Shown piece by piece: positions 21,324 to 33,660 of a stretch of DNA of 64,000 nt; the first letter of the stretch is position 1, and every line of letters begins with the position of its first letter. Source of the stretch: Incurvaria masculella (Eukaryota; Arthropoda; Insecta; Lepidoptera; Incurvariidae). A program made the position numbers and the translations under genes. The notes under the pieces were generated by a model that saw only the letters and a program-made list of their open reading frames with translations, was not told the origin of the DNA and did no database searches. The stretch lies in assembly GCA_946894095.1 (NCBI GenBank), contig OX335659.1, positions 6,021,501 to 6,085,500 on the forward strand, written 5' to 3'.

Positions 21324-21873
21324 TTAAGGTGGCCCAACCCGGCGGGCCTAACTCATTCGCGGGCACGGTACAAAACCGTGCTGTTGCGCTCTGGGACCTT
21401 CTCTGTTTCAAAGAAAAAGACAGGCTCCGTGATGAGGAAGATGCAACATGTCCACAAAAAAGACAATGTGCATAGTGTATGATTTGGTAAGATTTACGAA
21501 AATTTTAATTTCAAAACGACTTATAGCTAAAAGTAAACCACGACCTCTGTAGTAAAAAATCGAACAAAAACAAAATCGATTATAAATCTTGATTAAATAA
21601 GCTATGCCTGATGATTAATCTTTTTAAGATGTTCTTACTTTATCATTGCCTAATCCACCTCCAAAGTTATTGTATAAAACGCGCGAAAAATGCGAACTTT
21701 CGGACCTTATAACTTATAAACCAAACTCAATTTTACAATGCCAATGGTCATCAGACATCTAGTTTGATCAAATAAAGCTATTTTGAGCAAAATTTTTGAT
21801 CTCTGACAAGAAATATGGGCGTGATCTTCTTTCCCCTTTTGTATGGGGAGATGAGCGGGAAGGGCCACCTTAA
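21324..21873 (+). mobile_element. TTAA MITE copy 3, full length
   Basis: A 550-bp element between TTAA at 21324 and TTAA at 21870, with inverted ends TTAAGGTGGCCCAACCCG and GGGAAGGGCCACCTTAA. Its interior is collinear with copies 1, 4 and 5. The reading frame that passes through the left end is not a gene: the same peptide appears wherever the DNA is repeated. Confidence 0.9.
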
Positions 21874-24409
21874 CTCTATGCGGATAACGAAAAGTGTGGT
21901 GTTAAAGCATTGATTAACTTTGACGTCTCTTTGTTCAACCGGGCTTAAGTTTAATTAGTTTAAAACGCCTGCGTTTAAGATTTTTTTTAACAGATAAACC
22001 CATTTGGTGACGTCTAGACGAAAAGAGCAGAAAATCTATAATATCTTCACATCAGACCATGGTCACATCAAGAGAATCGGCCAGAAATGTAAAGATAATC
22101 TGGAGCCCATGCGCAGTCATCTATAAAAATATATCTCTATGAGGACTGTATGCGTTCTATGACGGCTCAAATGAAAGGAGGAGGGGCGAGCAGTGTATGA
22201 AATAATAAAACTTTTTTATGATCCCGCCGTAAAAACGTTACATAAAAGATCCTCCGCAGAATTGAGAAAACTGAGTTTAATCTGCTTCTGTATTCTCGTG
22301 CTGTATGACGACGCTGGGCGATAAATACAAAACGGAACAGATATTCGCCTGCTTCTCGTCTTTATGTGTAACAGAAAGTTTAGTTTGTTCCAATGCCTTT
22401 GGAATGTCTGGAGTAATTTCCGTGTCCATCAAAATACTAATTGTTAACTAGGACATTTAATATTGCTCAAGCTAAATTTCCCTTCAAGGCATTCCTGCCT
22501 ATTTCATTTCATTTTTTTTAATTTGATTGATAGATCCGTCGAATCTATCAACCGGTAAAGAAGAATCCGCAAATAAAATTTACTGTTACAGTGATGAAAT
22601 ACATACTTAGGTCTAAATGCTACTGCCAAGTAATTATTGTTAAAACAATATTGCAAGCACCACACGCTGCAAGGCACCTTTATAGCCGATATGCAAACTG
22701 GCTATTGCAAGCACCACACGCAGCTTTCATGCCAGCCGATATTCAGACGAACGTATTGAAAGCGTTAACATTTCGTTTCATGATTCCCAGGTTGACAGTA
22801 TGAGATAAAGCTAATCGCCGGAGACAGTAGATACACGTTTGCTTCTCAAAAGCCTAAGTTCGGCCTGGTTGAGAATAAGAATAGTTAGCTGCTGCGAGAG
22901 TAGAACTGGGTTTGGGGGCGCGATTTGATTAAAATGTTCGATTCGGTATTACCTTCCAATAGTCTGGCGTATAATAAAGTTTAATCTGGTCGTATGATGC
23001 TCTATCTTCAGGAGAACTTTAAAGTTGAACAAGTTTTCTGAGAAAAGTTTTGATCTGGCGAATGTGGCTTTAGAAGTCATAACTTTGAATCGATATGGGG
23101 TACGGAAAGTAGTTGTGTATGCTTTTTTGTTTTGTTGTGGAATTTGCTCCCAAAATTGCATAGCATCTTCCCACTATATAATGTATATTTAATCAGTCTG
23201 ATATTGCAATTCATACGTCATTTGAGGATAGTTTACGGAGTCATTTTCAGGACAAGTTCCATAATAAATGGGTTATAGGGATCATTGTGAACTGAAAAAA
23301 GATGTAGTAATGAGAATTAAGAAAGTTACGTTAAGATGGATTGTACTTAAAGAGTGAATTGATGGCGAAATTATGACGAAACAAATTTAGAGAAGAAGCA
23401 AGTAAAATGTATTTTCCTGAGCGGCCAAGGCGAAAGTACAAGGTCAGATTGATGTAATTTAAAGGTCAGGAGCGTAGCACCCGTAATTGTAGAGCATTTA
23501 TGAAAATGTTTATGTCTGCAGAGGAAGCGAAAAAAGTATGCTGTGGTCGTGCTATATTGCGCTCTATAATCACTGCCAATCCCTCCGGGGAATCGGCGTT
23601 ATCGTGTGCTGTTCATTTATGAAGCAAATTTAAACAAAATTTCCTTTTATTCACCGTTTCACCGTTCGTCAACATATTAAAATATTTAATATAACAGGAA
23701 AAGTAATTATAGAAATGGAAAGAAGTAAAAAACGCACCTTTTGGCCCACCAATTTACATAGTCATTAGAAGTCCAATTTCGTTATTGTTATTTCATTCCT
23801 ATGAACATCATTATCTGATTGAGTAAGCCAGTTTGCCTTTGTGTTTGGACTGTACCTACTCATTCAACAAGCATTGAAACCTTTCAATGGCGTTTGTATT
23901 CAGCTAACCTATATAGCCGCCGTAGCCTCGATTACGACTCATCGTTAAATAAGGCCCGCATCGAAAGTTAACGTCGACGAGGTAATGTATTCCGTATTGA
24001 TTTCCCATCGGTCCAATATACTTATCCATAAATAGGGCTGCGTGGGCCACTGTCAAACTTTTGCGTTTAATAAGTAATGGAACTATGTGTATGGGTGAAG
24101 ATTTGGTAAGTACAATAAGCAATTCAGCATCATGAAGAAACACATCCAAATTGTAATTTTCTATACGCAAAAACCTTGACACGGAAGTATGACTCGAGGA
24201 AGACTCAAAAGGAGAAAATCCGTCGGTTTTGAAAGAGATATTTGATATTTGAGAGTAAATACAAATATAATTGTGAAAATATAATAAATCTTACACTACT
24301 CTTTAAAGTCTAGCTTTCTATTTTTTTGTACCTATTCCATAAATGTTAAAAACCACATATAAAGCCTTATTTACTTTAAACATATTATTCAAAGTTGGGG
24401 TCCTTCAAA
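21874..24409. other. No recognised gene
   Basis: About 2.5 kb. TCCGTCGAATCTATCAACCG at 22543 is a diverged piece of the repeat seen at 32560 and 36790. A short direct duplication lies at 22650-22745. No exon or RNA gene is supported. Confidence 0.45.
22650..22745. repeat. Short direct duplication (attgcaagcaccacacgc)
   Basis: ATTGCAAGCACCACACGC occurs at 22650 and about 56 bases later, each followed within 40 bases by AGCCGATAT. Two units only. Confidence 0.65.
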
Positions 24410-24535
24410 CACTATTACCGTCGGCATGGTTTTCGCAGCCCCCACTGATAGTTCGAAATTCCATGGGCGTCGTCGGGCACCTTGACAGGTCCTGGCGTAC
24501 GCCACATGCCGCGCTTAACATAAAAAAATACAAAA
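24410..24535 (+). repeat. LINE family X, 3'-end fragment
   Basis: The blocks CGGCATGGTTTTCGCAGCCC, CATGGGCGTCGTCGGGCACC, GGTCCTGGCGTACGCC and GCGCTTAACATAAAAAAAT match the 3' end of the LINE at 38270-38775 and, in reverse, 26165 and 31421. It is only the end of the ORF plus the UTR. Confidence 0.8.
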
Positions 24536-26164
24536 TGTTTCGCGATATGCAGGACAAACTTTGTGAATACAAAGTACAGAGAATTCGAAGCATAAAATCT
24601 TTATAACACAAATCGAAATGACTGTAATGTTTCGCAATCCCAATACAATAAAGTCAAGTGACTTCAACAAACTGCATGGGGACCACGAACAACGTAATTT
24701 CGATTTAAGTAATTATGATTTTTGTTTTCAGTACTTTTTATTCCCGAAGTTTTACCTACCAATAAAGAAGAAAAACGTTTATCGTTTTGATATACAATTT
24801 ATTTATAAATAAAGATTATAATTTTGTCTGCAATCGTAGATTTTTAATTCTCATGTCCTGTTTCTAAAGCTCGGAAAACAAATATAATATGATGTTTACT
24901 ATCATTCCAGCCTTAAATAGTATCGTTTCAAATAATACGAATTTCAAAATATATCACCATCCTATTTTGCCACGCTGTAGTATCTAAAGGGCACAAGTAA
25001 GTATACATTGTATTTGAATTCATTCAAATAAAACAAAACGTTTCAGAATTTTATTATAATTTTAATGTCGTTTCTGTGAATGGCTATTTTCTTTCTCATA
25101 ATGATAACATGATAAAAGTCTTGGGAGTGAGGTTATGCTGGGAGCTGTTATTTTTATCGCTCGCTATCTTTAATTATTCCGACGCCGCCCACCACTCGAA
25201 CCGATTCATTTGTAGCGACTGGGCCAGCGTTGTTAAATGTGTTGCCAGCGGCGAACTTAGGGTTACCGCAACCATTAAAATACCGCAAATGTTTTTTTCA
25301 TTTTGGTTTCTTTTTCGTGGGTTGTTGGTATATTAGTATAGGAAACGGTTTCTTACCGTAAAATTAATGTTCGTCACGATAGGTTTATCGGCGAACTATT
25401 TTGAAAGATTGCTCTATATTATTATTATTACCCTTTTACCAAAGCGTAAGTAAATTATATGTGAATGCGAGAAACTCCTTTAACCGAAATTACACTTATA
25501 TGTATGCGGCAGTTTGCCAAAAATGCTATTGACATTGGTAAACATACAGGTTAAGTTAAGTTATTCGTGACAACGAAATAAAATATCGAAAAGATTTTAT
25601 TAGTATAAAACACTAGTTGAGACTCCGAATCCTCTCACATGTTATCGCACTGCTCATTTCTCAGGTAGCCCCGCTACCTTTACGATACTCTTAAGTGTGC
25701 GCGTGTGCAATGACTCTATTCTGCAATTTCAGTAAGCGCGTTTCCCACCGATCGGAAACTTGTATTGTTTTTTCTACGAATGAATGCAACATGTTTTATG
25801 ATGCATGTTTTTATTCACAGCATGCGCCCCGAACAACGTGCATGTTAATGTGCGAAACTTGATACGGGCGCACGAATGAGCGGTGCAGCGGAAATGAAAC
25901 AAACAAAATATACATTTTATCACTTGCAAATTGAGATACGAGATGATTTTAAATATATTTAAAATATATTTGGATTTAGTTGATTTTCTATCATTTTGAT
26001 TTGGGGTTAGGCCATGTATGTTAACCCAATTTTAGTTTGGTGTTTATTAAGGACCGCATTGCGTGAAACTCATCAAACAGTTTGTCACATTTTTTTATTA
26101 TTGAATCATTGGTTTACCAGAGGGATTTGAAATAATAACTTCAGTGTGTATGTTTTTTTAACAT
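24536..26164. other. No recognised feature
   Basis: AT-rich DNA without a supportable gene. Confidence 0.45.
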
Positions 26165-26400
26165 TACACGCGGCATATGGCATACGCCAGGACCTTACAT
26201 AAGAGGTGCCCGACGACGCCCTTGAGGTCTCCGCAAACCATGCCGGCCGGCCAGATACATCTTCACACAATATATTTAGGAACTCCTGTTGTACTTTGGG
26301 GATAATAACTCTGCAGGGAGAGTCGATGCCATAGTTTACCCACGGAATATTGAGGAGGCAGGAAGTGAAACGTTTGTAAATTTGTTCCAGGACCGCTGTT
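26165..26400 (-). pseudogene. LINE family X fragment, terminal part
   Basis: The minus strand carries the family X 3' end (complement seen as GCGGCATATGGCATACGCCA and GAGGTGCCCGACGACGCCC) and the end of the ORF (complement ATAGTTTACCCACGG for the KLWN-like region). The upstream part of the same copy appears at 26985-27180, so about 600 bp of unrelated DNA separates the two. Confidence 0.7.
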
Positions 26401-26984
26401 ACCGCTTTACTTAAGACCTTTTTGCTCCGCGAATGTATAACAGTCGCAATTGGCTATCCCTTCATAATGGATAACCAAACAACAAATCCACATTTGTTTA
26501 GTAAATATGAACCTTAACGTAATGACTCTATGTTGGAATTCCAATACTGTTTGCAATCAAATGTTACGTCACTTTCGAACACGGCCGAGCGCCTCACACG
26601 CACGTGGTCACAAACAACGTAGCGAGACATGACCCGGCGGGCAAGACGACGCCGCGACGCCATATTATTTCGTAATGCATTTGTCGTAAGTTTTATCGCT
26701 ATTCATGTTAATGAAACTTACCGGTGATACGAAACTCCTCCATTATGAAGGTTGTGCACCGGCGGTCGTATTTGCACGTTATTATGGCACAGTACGGCAT
26801 TACTCCTTTTCAATTTTAGATTGTATCACGGATAAGTTAATGCACAGGAACGCCGCAGAGGAGTGAATCATGCGCGTATGAAGTGAGCGGGTCCCCGCTA
26901 AAGACCGGCGCGCGAGTTTCGCCCACTTCACAATTCTTACCTCCTAATTGTTCTGTGAGTTTACCGATATTATTGATTTATAAT
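26401..26984. other. Unassigned DNA splitting a LINE copy
   Basis: This stretch separates the two family X pieces on either side. It has a GC-richer patch with ACCCGGCGGG and GACGACGCCGCGACGCC around 26630-26660. No terminal repeats were found, so its nature is open. Confidence 0.4.
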
Positions 26985-27180
26985 CTAGAGAATTCAGACA
27001 TAAAATGGGTGCATTCCCTGTCTGTTTTCGCGTTGAGTGTTGGCAGAAAGAGGACTGAGGAACAGTGTTATGCAGCCCCGTTGAGGATTCTCCGATATAA
27101 CACAGATTGAGGCCCTACATCCCTTTTGAGTTGTAAGCTTACTCCTAATTGCTTGGTTCCGAACACAATCTATCACGAAG
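26985..27180 (-). pseudogene. LINE family X fragment, upstream part
   Basis: The complement contains the block that in 38480-38530 reads as CAGGCAGCGTATGCACCCAT; here it is seen as ATGGGTGCATTCCCTGTCTG. Translation on the minus strand gives a broken RQGMHPFYV-type peptide. It is collinear with 26165-26400 if the intervening DNA is removed. Confidence 0.65.
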
Positions 27181-29319
27181 TGAATCGAATCCTCTGCTTT
27201 TTGACAAGAAAAGCATTTGCGCTACTTTTCTATTAAGTGTAGTATGGTATCAGAGTCTTACTACTTTATTAAATCTTGTTATAATTGCCTCAGAAATGTA
27301 GTTTGTCTATGTGCCAGGTTGACAGAAATACCACCAAAGCTTTGGTGGTCTTTCTGTTCTCGGTTTTATATAACCTGGTGAAAATAGGAACTTTTAATTA
27401 TGTATCACATTACAAATTTATAGTTTTCATAATAACAAAGTGTCTTAAAATCTTCAATAACTCTCTTTTTGACAACCCTATCTTCTCGACTTCCCAATTA
27501 ACACGTGTTACGCGAAGGACTTTTAAAAGTATAATTGGATTAACTAATGGAACTACCGGCGAGTTACTTCTCCAGTTATTGTTACACTCTATTTTATTTC
27601 TTTTCGCCAACTCGAGAGTTTGCTGAGAGTTTCGTTGGGGTTTTATTTTAACGCTGAAGTGCTCTGCGTTTTATAAATTGTCCGAGTTTGCTATCCGTTA
27701 ACTACTTTCGTAAGAATTAGAAGTAGGTTACATCTGAAACCTTTTACGACATTATATTACTAAACACTAGGAAAAAAATACCCGTAATGTATGATTTCAT
27801 GTCAAAATTTTGCGGCAAGTCACCAAATATTTATTTAAAAAAGAGGAAAATATCACTACTTACCAGTAAGCATATTGTTATCATTTAAGATCAGAAAAGG
27901 AAGGAGATATGCCATCTAGCGCGTCAGTATCACCACTATTTCTAGTTTTCGTACATACCACGGGAGGACAGGAGTAGAGATAAAAACTCATTCGTAATGG
28001 CGGCAGAGTAGCCACTAGTTAGTGGAAAACGTCTAACTAATTCGGGGCGCGCAACTTCGAATGCTAGTTGCACTCAATAGCGTCCTGTGAAGTTCTTTCG
28101 TGTGGCGACCTAGCGCCCTCTACAAATGCAACAAAAAGATGCATAGAAGCCAGCGAGCATGGCGCAAATACACTAGAAGTCTATATCGCACTTACGAAGT
28201 TTCCAAGCGAAGTTACACATATATAAGATTCAAATCACGACTTGAGGAGAGCAGTTGCGCAGCCGTGGGTCTCAAGACCTAACCCACCTTTTCATCTCTC
28301 CACATTACGTATCGTAGGAACTCGAGAAAATCAGTAGAAAGCGAATTCGTAAGCTGACTCACCGCCGTTGCCGCTATTGTATGTCAAATTTGGCAACGTC
28401 GCCCACATACAAACGAATCTAGGTCTTTAGATGTTCCCTGCCACAGGCAAACGCATTTGCAGACGTTTTGGAGGGTGGAAAGGGGATCTGACTTGGCGAA
28501 CTCATTTCGGGATACGACGCTCGGCCCGGCTTCCCATAAGATTATACGCTAACCATACGGCGGAGTCACATGTGTTCGTTACATGGAACTTTTCCTTTCT
28601 TTTCGCTTCTGTGGTTTTGGACGAATAAAAAATTCACAACGGCAGCGTTCTTACAGCAATCTTACTTTACCATAAGAACCTCTATTTTATTTCGTAAGAA
28701 CACAATAATTTAGAAATATCTGTTAATTGTTGTTGCGTAGAAGCGGAAAAAATTATAGCCGGTTGGCAAACCTTCAAACATGTAATAACGCTAAATAACT
28801 CTAATAAATATATTCGTGTTAAATCTTAAGGTTAAATGTTGTATCAGAAACCACTAGCCTGTAACGGGTTTTGAGTTTACCATAATGTATTGAATATTTA
28901 GCAGTTACACATAATTGTACGACTTTCACGAAATATGAATATAAATCTCGATGTATTTATGCCTGATCTGCCTGATAACTGAATAACTTTATTCATGCAT
29001 TGTATAAAGTTAAAAAATCACTAAATCAATACTCATACAAAATGCAGCTTATGGCTGAGAGCTCGATTCTAACCATCAATTAGGCTACACTATCATGATA
29101 GTTAACAAGAGAAGTGAGTAGTGGGGTTAACTATAAGATAAGTCGGGTAAAAATAACTGAGTTATTAGGCAGCAAATTGGCATATTATGAAAAACTGAAA
29201 CTGTCATGTCCATACTAAAAATTACGTTTTCTCCTCACTTTTAAATCTGATTTAAAAGTTTAAATGTGAATCTAGCTTTTTAACTGGAAATTACGGAAGC
29301 GGGTAATGTCGTAACTGAA
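27181..29319. other. No recognised feature
   Basis: About 2.1 kb. Short frames without domains; the longest, at 27285, is hydrophobic and low in coding character. Confidence 0.45.
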
Positions 29320-29362
29320 CAATACATGTCGTCCACTGCTGAATGTAGGCCTCTTCTTGCTA
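29320..29362 (-). repeat. RTE 3'-end scar
   Basis: GTCGTCCACTGCTGAATGTA and GGCCTC resemble the complement of the RTE 3' motif GTCCAGCAGTGGAC. Only some 40 bases are recognisable, so this is a weak call. Confidence 0.4.
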
Positions 29363-29639
29363 CAGCTACAGCTAGCAGTTTTAATAAACTACATTTAACA
29401 TACTACGCTTACCGGCACGTGGCTCCGCTCCAGAACTCGTCTGCTGCACCGGATATCGGTGCTGCGGTAGCCATGGCAAGCTCATGGACAATTAAATTTG
29501 CTGATTGTGTGGGATCTCTCGGTCATTTTCGTTGTCTGACAGTATCTTATCCCTCAAACAAATAGCAAGCATAGCCTTTCAATAGATCGTTGAGTGACCT
29601 AAATTGTGGACTAGCCTCTTCACCTTCCGCCACATCACC

Positions 29640-29930
29640 CCATGTCAAGATATTATTCCAATGTACCACACCACATGGAGACTAAAGGCCATGCCAGGAC
29701 CTTCCCTACATTCCACGGCTTCATTGAACTGGATGAATATCCGGGCAGGATGAACCCTACCACCTAGTAAGTAGGACGTGGCCTTTAATTTTACGTGGAG
29801 TCCGAACCATGGCCAACCTGGACGGTTGAAAACGCTAATCCATGCAAAATTCGACCGTGCTAAGGATTGCTAAACCTCGTTTATCGGGCGCCGAGGCGTC
29901 GCGTAACTCGGCAACCGATGCTGTGGCAGT
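29640..29930 (-). repeat. SINE copy with extended head
   Basis: CCACACCACATGGAGACTAA, GGCCATGCCAGGACCTTCCC, TTCATTGAACTGGATGAATA and CCCTACCACCTAGTAAGTAG are the SINE body on the minus strand. TGGAGTCCGAACCATGGCCA and the following GC-richer stretch are shared with 9190-9500 and 52620-52700. Confidence 0.7.
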
Positions 29931-30664
29931 ATTATGATATTCTACGGTTTGTTGTAGGGGTATTTGAAAGGTAATAGGTTTCCTCTAAGCATAAGATTGA
30001 TCGACGATGCTACGAACCTAAGGAATGTAGCTTGCCTATAATTAGCATCAGTCCTGTTTACTTGTTCGAATACAAGGTGGGTACAATGGAATAGACAATT
30101 AATTACACTTTAATTAATTCGGTGACACGTTTCTGAGAAGCGCGGAATGTGAGAACAGCTATTATGCGGGGAATTCGGATAATAAACATAATTTCTTGTC
30201 ATTTCCAATCCACGAGAATTTTCTAAAAAATCAAATCTCTCTGTTTCTAAGCGGCAATTTATATTGCCAAACAAGGTTCCTCCTTATTGGATCGATGTCT
30301 ATTCATTGTTTAACCCAAAAATTTCGTAAAAGATGACGGGTGGCACCTAACGGCGAGAGAGAAAGTTGTATACAAATAAAAATGTGACATCGGCTCAGAA
30401 AAACACGCTCGTCAACGCAAAATCACCTCTTACCGAATCTCTCGGCCACCCATGTATAGCTGAACTTCATTTATACCTACCATTTAGTTAGGCACAGATT
30501 AGATTAACGACACTCACTCATTTATCTACAAACCAGCCACGGGTTAATATAACATAAGAGCCCACTTCATTCCGAGAACCCGTCTCCCTGCGAATAAGCA
30601 TATACACTCATCATAAGCCTGACCTACTCCCATTCCAATTACTAATGTTATATTCGTTTCGGTT
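29931..30664. other. No recognised feature
   Basis: Unassigned AT-rich DNA. Confidence 0.4.
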
Positions 30665-31154
30665 TTAAGGTGGCCCAACCCGGCGGGACTAACTCATTCG
30701 TGGGCACTGTACAAAACCGTGCTGTTGCGCTCTAGGACCTTCTTTGTTTCAAAGAAAAAGACAGGCTTCGTGATGAGAATGATGCAACATGTCCACAAAA
30801 AAGACGATGTGTACAGTAAATTTTTTATTTCAAAACGACTTATAGCTAAAAGTAAACCACGACCGCTGTAGTCAAAAATCTAACAAAAACCAAATCGATT
30901 ATAAATTTTGATTAAATAAGATATGTCTGATGACTAATCTTTTTAAGATTTTCTTACTTTACCATTGCGTAATAAACCACCAAACCTTCGGACCTTATAA
31001 CTTAGAAACCAAACACAATTTTACAATGCCAACGGTCATCAGACATCTAGTTCGATCAAATAAAGCTCTTTTGAGCAAAATTTGGGATCTCTGATAAGGG
31101 CGTGATCTTCTTTCCCCGTTTGTATGGGGAGTTGAGCGGGTTGGGCCACCTTAA
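30665..31154 (+). mobile_element. TTAA MITE copy 4
   Basis: A 490-bp copy bounded by TTAA at 30665 and 31151, with the best-matched ends in the window: TTAAGGTGGCCCAACCCG and CGGGTTGGGCCACCTTAA are perfect complements over 18 bases. It has two internal deletions relative to copies 3 and 5, one after GATGTGTACAG and one in the AATCCACCTCC region. Confidence 0.92.
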
Positions 31155-31420
31155 GCCAAAAATCCCAATTCGCCATTCCAGACCGTTAAATAGTCATTCC
31201 AGATAGAAATTCGAATCAAAATCCGACCTCACCAAAACCGGCTGCATGACCTTTTTTTGCTCAGACAAAATTCTCATTGGAATCCTAGATGCGATTTCGG
31301 AAAGTTCTCGCAGAACCCTCCATTCCGGTATAACCATTCCGGAGTGAAATTATAACCATTTCGGAGTTGTAATATGATGATTCTGGAGTAAAATTAAAAA
31401 CGATCCGCATTTTAGCGGAT

Positions 31421-31740
31421 TCTCGACATTTTTTTATGTTCTAGGCGCCAAATGGCGTACGCCAGGACCTCTTAAGGTGCCCGAAGACGCCCATAGGTGG
31501 GGGGGGGGGGGGGGGGGCTGCGAAAGTCATGCCGCCGCCCAGCCAAGTGCTTCTTCACACCATGTCTTAAGGACCCCAGGCTGTAAAATATTTCGGCAGA
31601 ATGATTCCATAGTTTACCGACCCAATAGATAAAGGCTCTAGAGGATAAGTGGGTTCTTATTTAACAAATGTTAACAGTGAATGAGTGCATTCCCTGCCTG
31701 TTCCGCGATGAGGGACCCTAGAAATGACCAATACAATTTT
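31421..31740 (-). pseudogene. LINE family X fragment with a 19-G tract
   Basis: The minus strand holds the terminal ORF and UTR of family X. Complement blocks are CGTACGCCAGGACCT at the 3' end, ATAGTTTACCGACCCAATAG for the GRVGKLWN region, and GAGTGCATTCCCTGCCTGTT upstream. A run of 19 G (31499-31517) replaces the region between the CAGCCCC and ATGGGCGTC blocks of other copies. Confidence 0.75.
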
Positions 31741-32511
31741 GTTATTTTCAACATCACACCTAGTTCTCCTAAGAGATGTAATCGAATCTTGTACTTACAT
31801 GTAATAATCTAGTGGGGTAGTACTGACATACATTTGATGATTGAGTGATATCTACCTAACCGTTTGGTTAAGTATACCGCAAGTATACAATGTTAACAAG
31901 GTTGCACCGCGTAGGAAACTAACGTGACGTCATACTTTCTATTTTCAAAAAAGGACGCAATAAAGCCGAGTTCCGACTTCCCATATCAAAGTAATGGCGG
32001 AAGTGATAAAAATGTTAATAGGTAGCGTACTTTTTATACATTTTGGTATTCGAAACTGTTTTTACGTTAACCGTCGTCATTACCATCTTTATAGACCATA
32101 TCCTCTCCGCTTTATGCCGTGATTAAATTAATAATTCAGTTTTTTGGCAGGATGGAATTTGCTTTTAGTTGAAATTATTAAATTATCGTTTTTATGGTTT
32201 CAAGAAAGCCAGTGGCATTTATACCGGACAAGTTTTTTTTGTATTTTATCATCTCAAAACACCCGACATAGCTGTTAAGTTGACGAAGGCGTTTACACCC
32301 AAAATACCTTGCAATAAATACTCAATATGTATAATTATTAGGTTATAAGGTTAAATTTATGACTATTCACATTGTGGGTTGTTGTTTCCTCGTAGTTCTT
32401 AGTTCTATGCCTTAGACAGTTCTACCAAGGTAAGTTTGATGCCTAGCTTTTAGATATGAAATCATAATTGTGTTATATCATTTATGTGGACGAAAAAATA
32501 GACAAAAAAAA
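31741..32511. other. No recognised feature (left flank of the palindrome)
   Basis: Unassigned AT-rich DNA that ends at the left palindrome boundary, next to a GACAAAAAAAACATAATT stretch. Confidence 0.45.
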
Positions 32512-32597
32512 CATAATTTAAAGACCAGTGAAGTTTCTTTGCGGGTTCTTCTTCACTGGTTGATCGAATCCGCGGATCAATCAAATTGTGACATGAC

Positions 32598-32772
32598 TTA
32601 GGTTGAGATAAATAGTCGTAACAGAAACTAAGACTAACAAAAAGTAGTACTTTGTGACGTCAATTTGCATTACTTTGAGATTTCGTCCATACAAAATGTG
32701 TCAAAGTGACGTCACAAAGTACTACTTTTCGTTGGTCTTAGTTTCTGTTGGGACTATTTATCTCAGCCTTAG
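32598..32772. mobile_element. Hairpin MITE, GAGATAAATAGT family (left arm)
   Basis: Ends TTAGGTTGAGATAAATAGTC and GACTATTTATCTCAGCCTTA, then internal CAGAAACTAAGACTAAC against GTTGGTCTTAGTTTCTG, and a TGACGTCA-containing stem. It is a foldback of about 175 bp with a related, more decayed copy at 10050-10190. Confidence 0.88.
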
Positions 32773-32940
32773 TGTAGTTTGACTACCAGAAGTTGAATAA
32801 ATAAATGAAATTCAAATGAAATGAAATCAAAGCAAGTTATCTTGTTGGCTGCAAGCCTTGCACCATGCTAATAAAGTAGTTAATATATACAGAATATTTG
32901 ATTTAGTTAATTTGTTGGTTGATCGCGTTGCAAAAGAGTA

Positions 32941-33270
32941 AAAACTGGCCAAGTGCGAGTCGGACTCGCACACGAAGGGTTCCGTACCGTCGCACAAGAT
33001 TTAGCACACAACAATCACGTTTTTTGTATGGGAGCCCCATTATTTTTTTATTTTATTTTGATTTTACCTGTTTGTTGTTATAGCGGCAAAATAAATACAC
33101 ACTTTGTGAAAATTTCAGCTGCCTATCTATTACGGTTTATGAGATACAGCCCTGTGACAGACGGACAGACGGAAGGACGGACGGACGGACGGACGGACGG
33201 ACGGACGGACGGACAGTGGAGGCTTAGTAATAGGGTTCTGTTTTCACCCTTTGGGTACGGAACCCTAAAA
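32941..33270 (-). repeat. CCGT repeat copy 3 (left arm)
   Basis: Near-complete copy on the minus strand: ACTGGCCAAGTGCGAGTCGG, CGAAGGGTTCCGTACCG, an (ACGG)n tract at about 33170-33215, and CCCTTTGGGTACGGAACCC. The 191-codon frame over it reads through repeat DNA and microsatellite (a TDGRTDG run) and is not a gene. Confidence 0.9.
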
Positions 33271-33660
33271 AAGGATGCAAGTGGGCTCACTGAATATCTT
33301 CCCGTGTATGTAGCATTTGGATGTTCTTTTTTTAAGAAAAACCAGGTTGGGGGCTACGCTGAGAGCTTAGATGTACTCAGAGAAGACATATTCACCTCAC
33401 CTCACGAAACCATGCTCAGCCAGGCACCATACCAGGGATTTTGCGGACTATCACAGAGCTTGTTCAAATTCGTAAAATGTAGTTCCCTTTCTAAGTATGT
33501 TTACTCTTTCACATCTTCACTTCGGTGACAGACGGCTAGTTGAGTGACGAGGTGAGTGATCTATTTTAGGACTCACTGTTTCTCTTGGCTTCGCTCGCGT
33601 CATAATTTTACAACTCATGTATTGCGACCGAAATTGTACTTTGTATTGTATTGTATTTGA

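Noticed and set aside
21212..21475. Frame with the peptide ALWDLLCFKE, also found at 61270-61602 and near 11248
   Set aside because: The shared peptide comes from the TTAA MITE sequence itself; flanking residues are unrelated and the MITE has no gene.
32953..33528. A 191-codon frame present twice (also 35842-36417 on the other strand), which could look like a duplicated gene
   Set aside because: It is translated from a CCGT repeat, including its microsatellite (TDGRTDG runs), and then from flanking DNA. It has no domain, and the two copies exist because of the palindrome.
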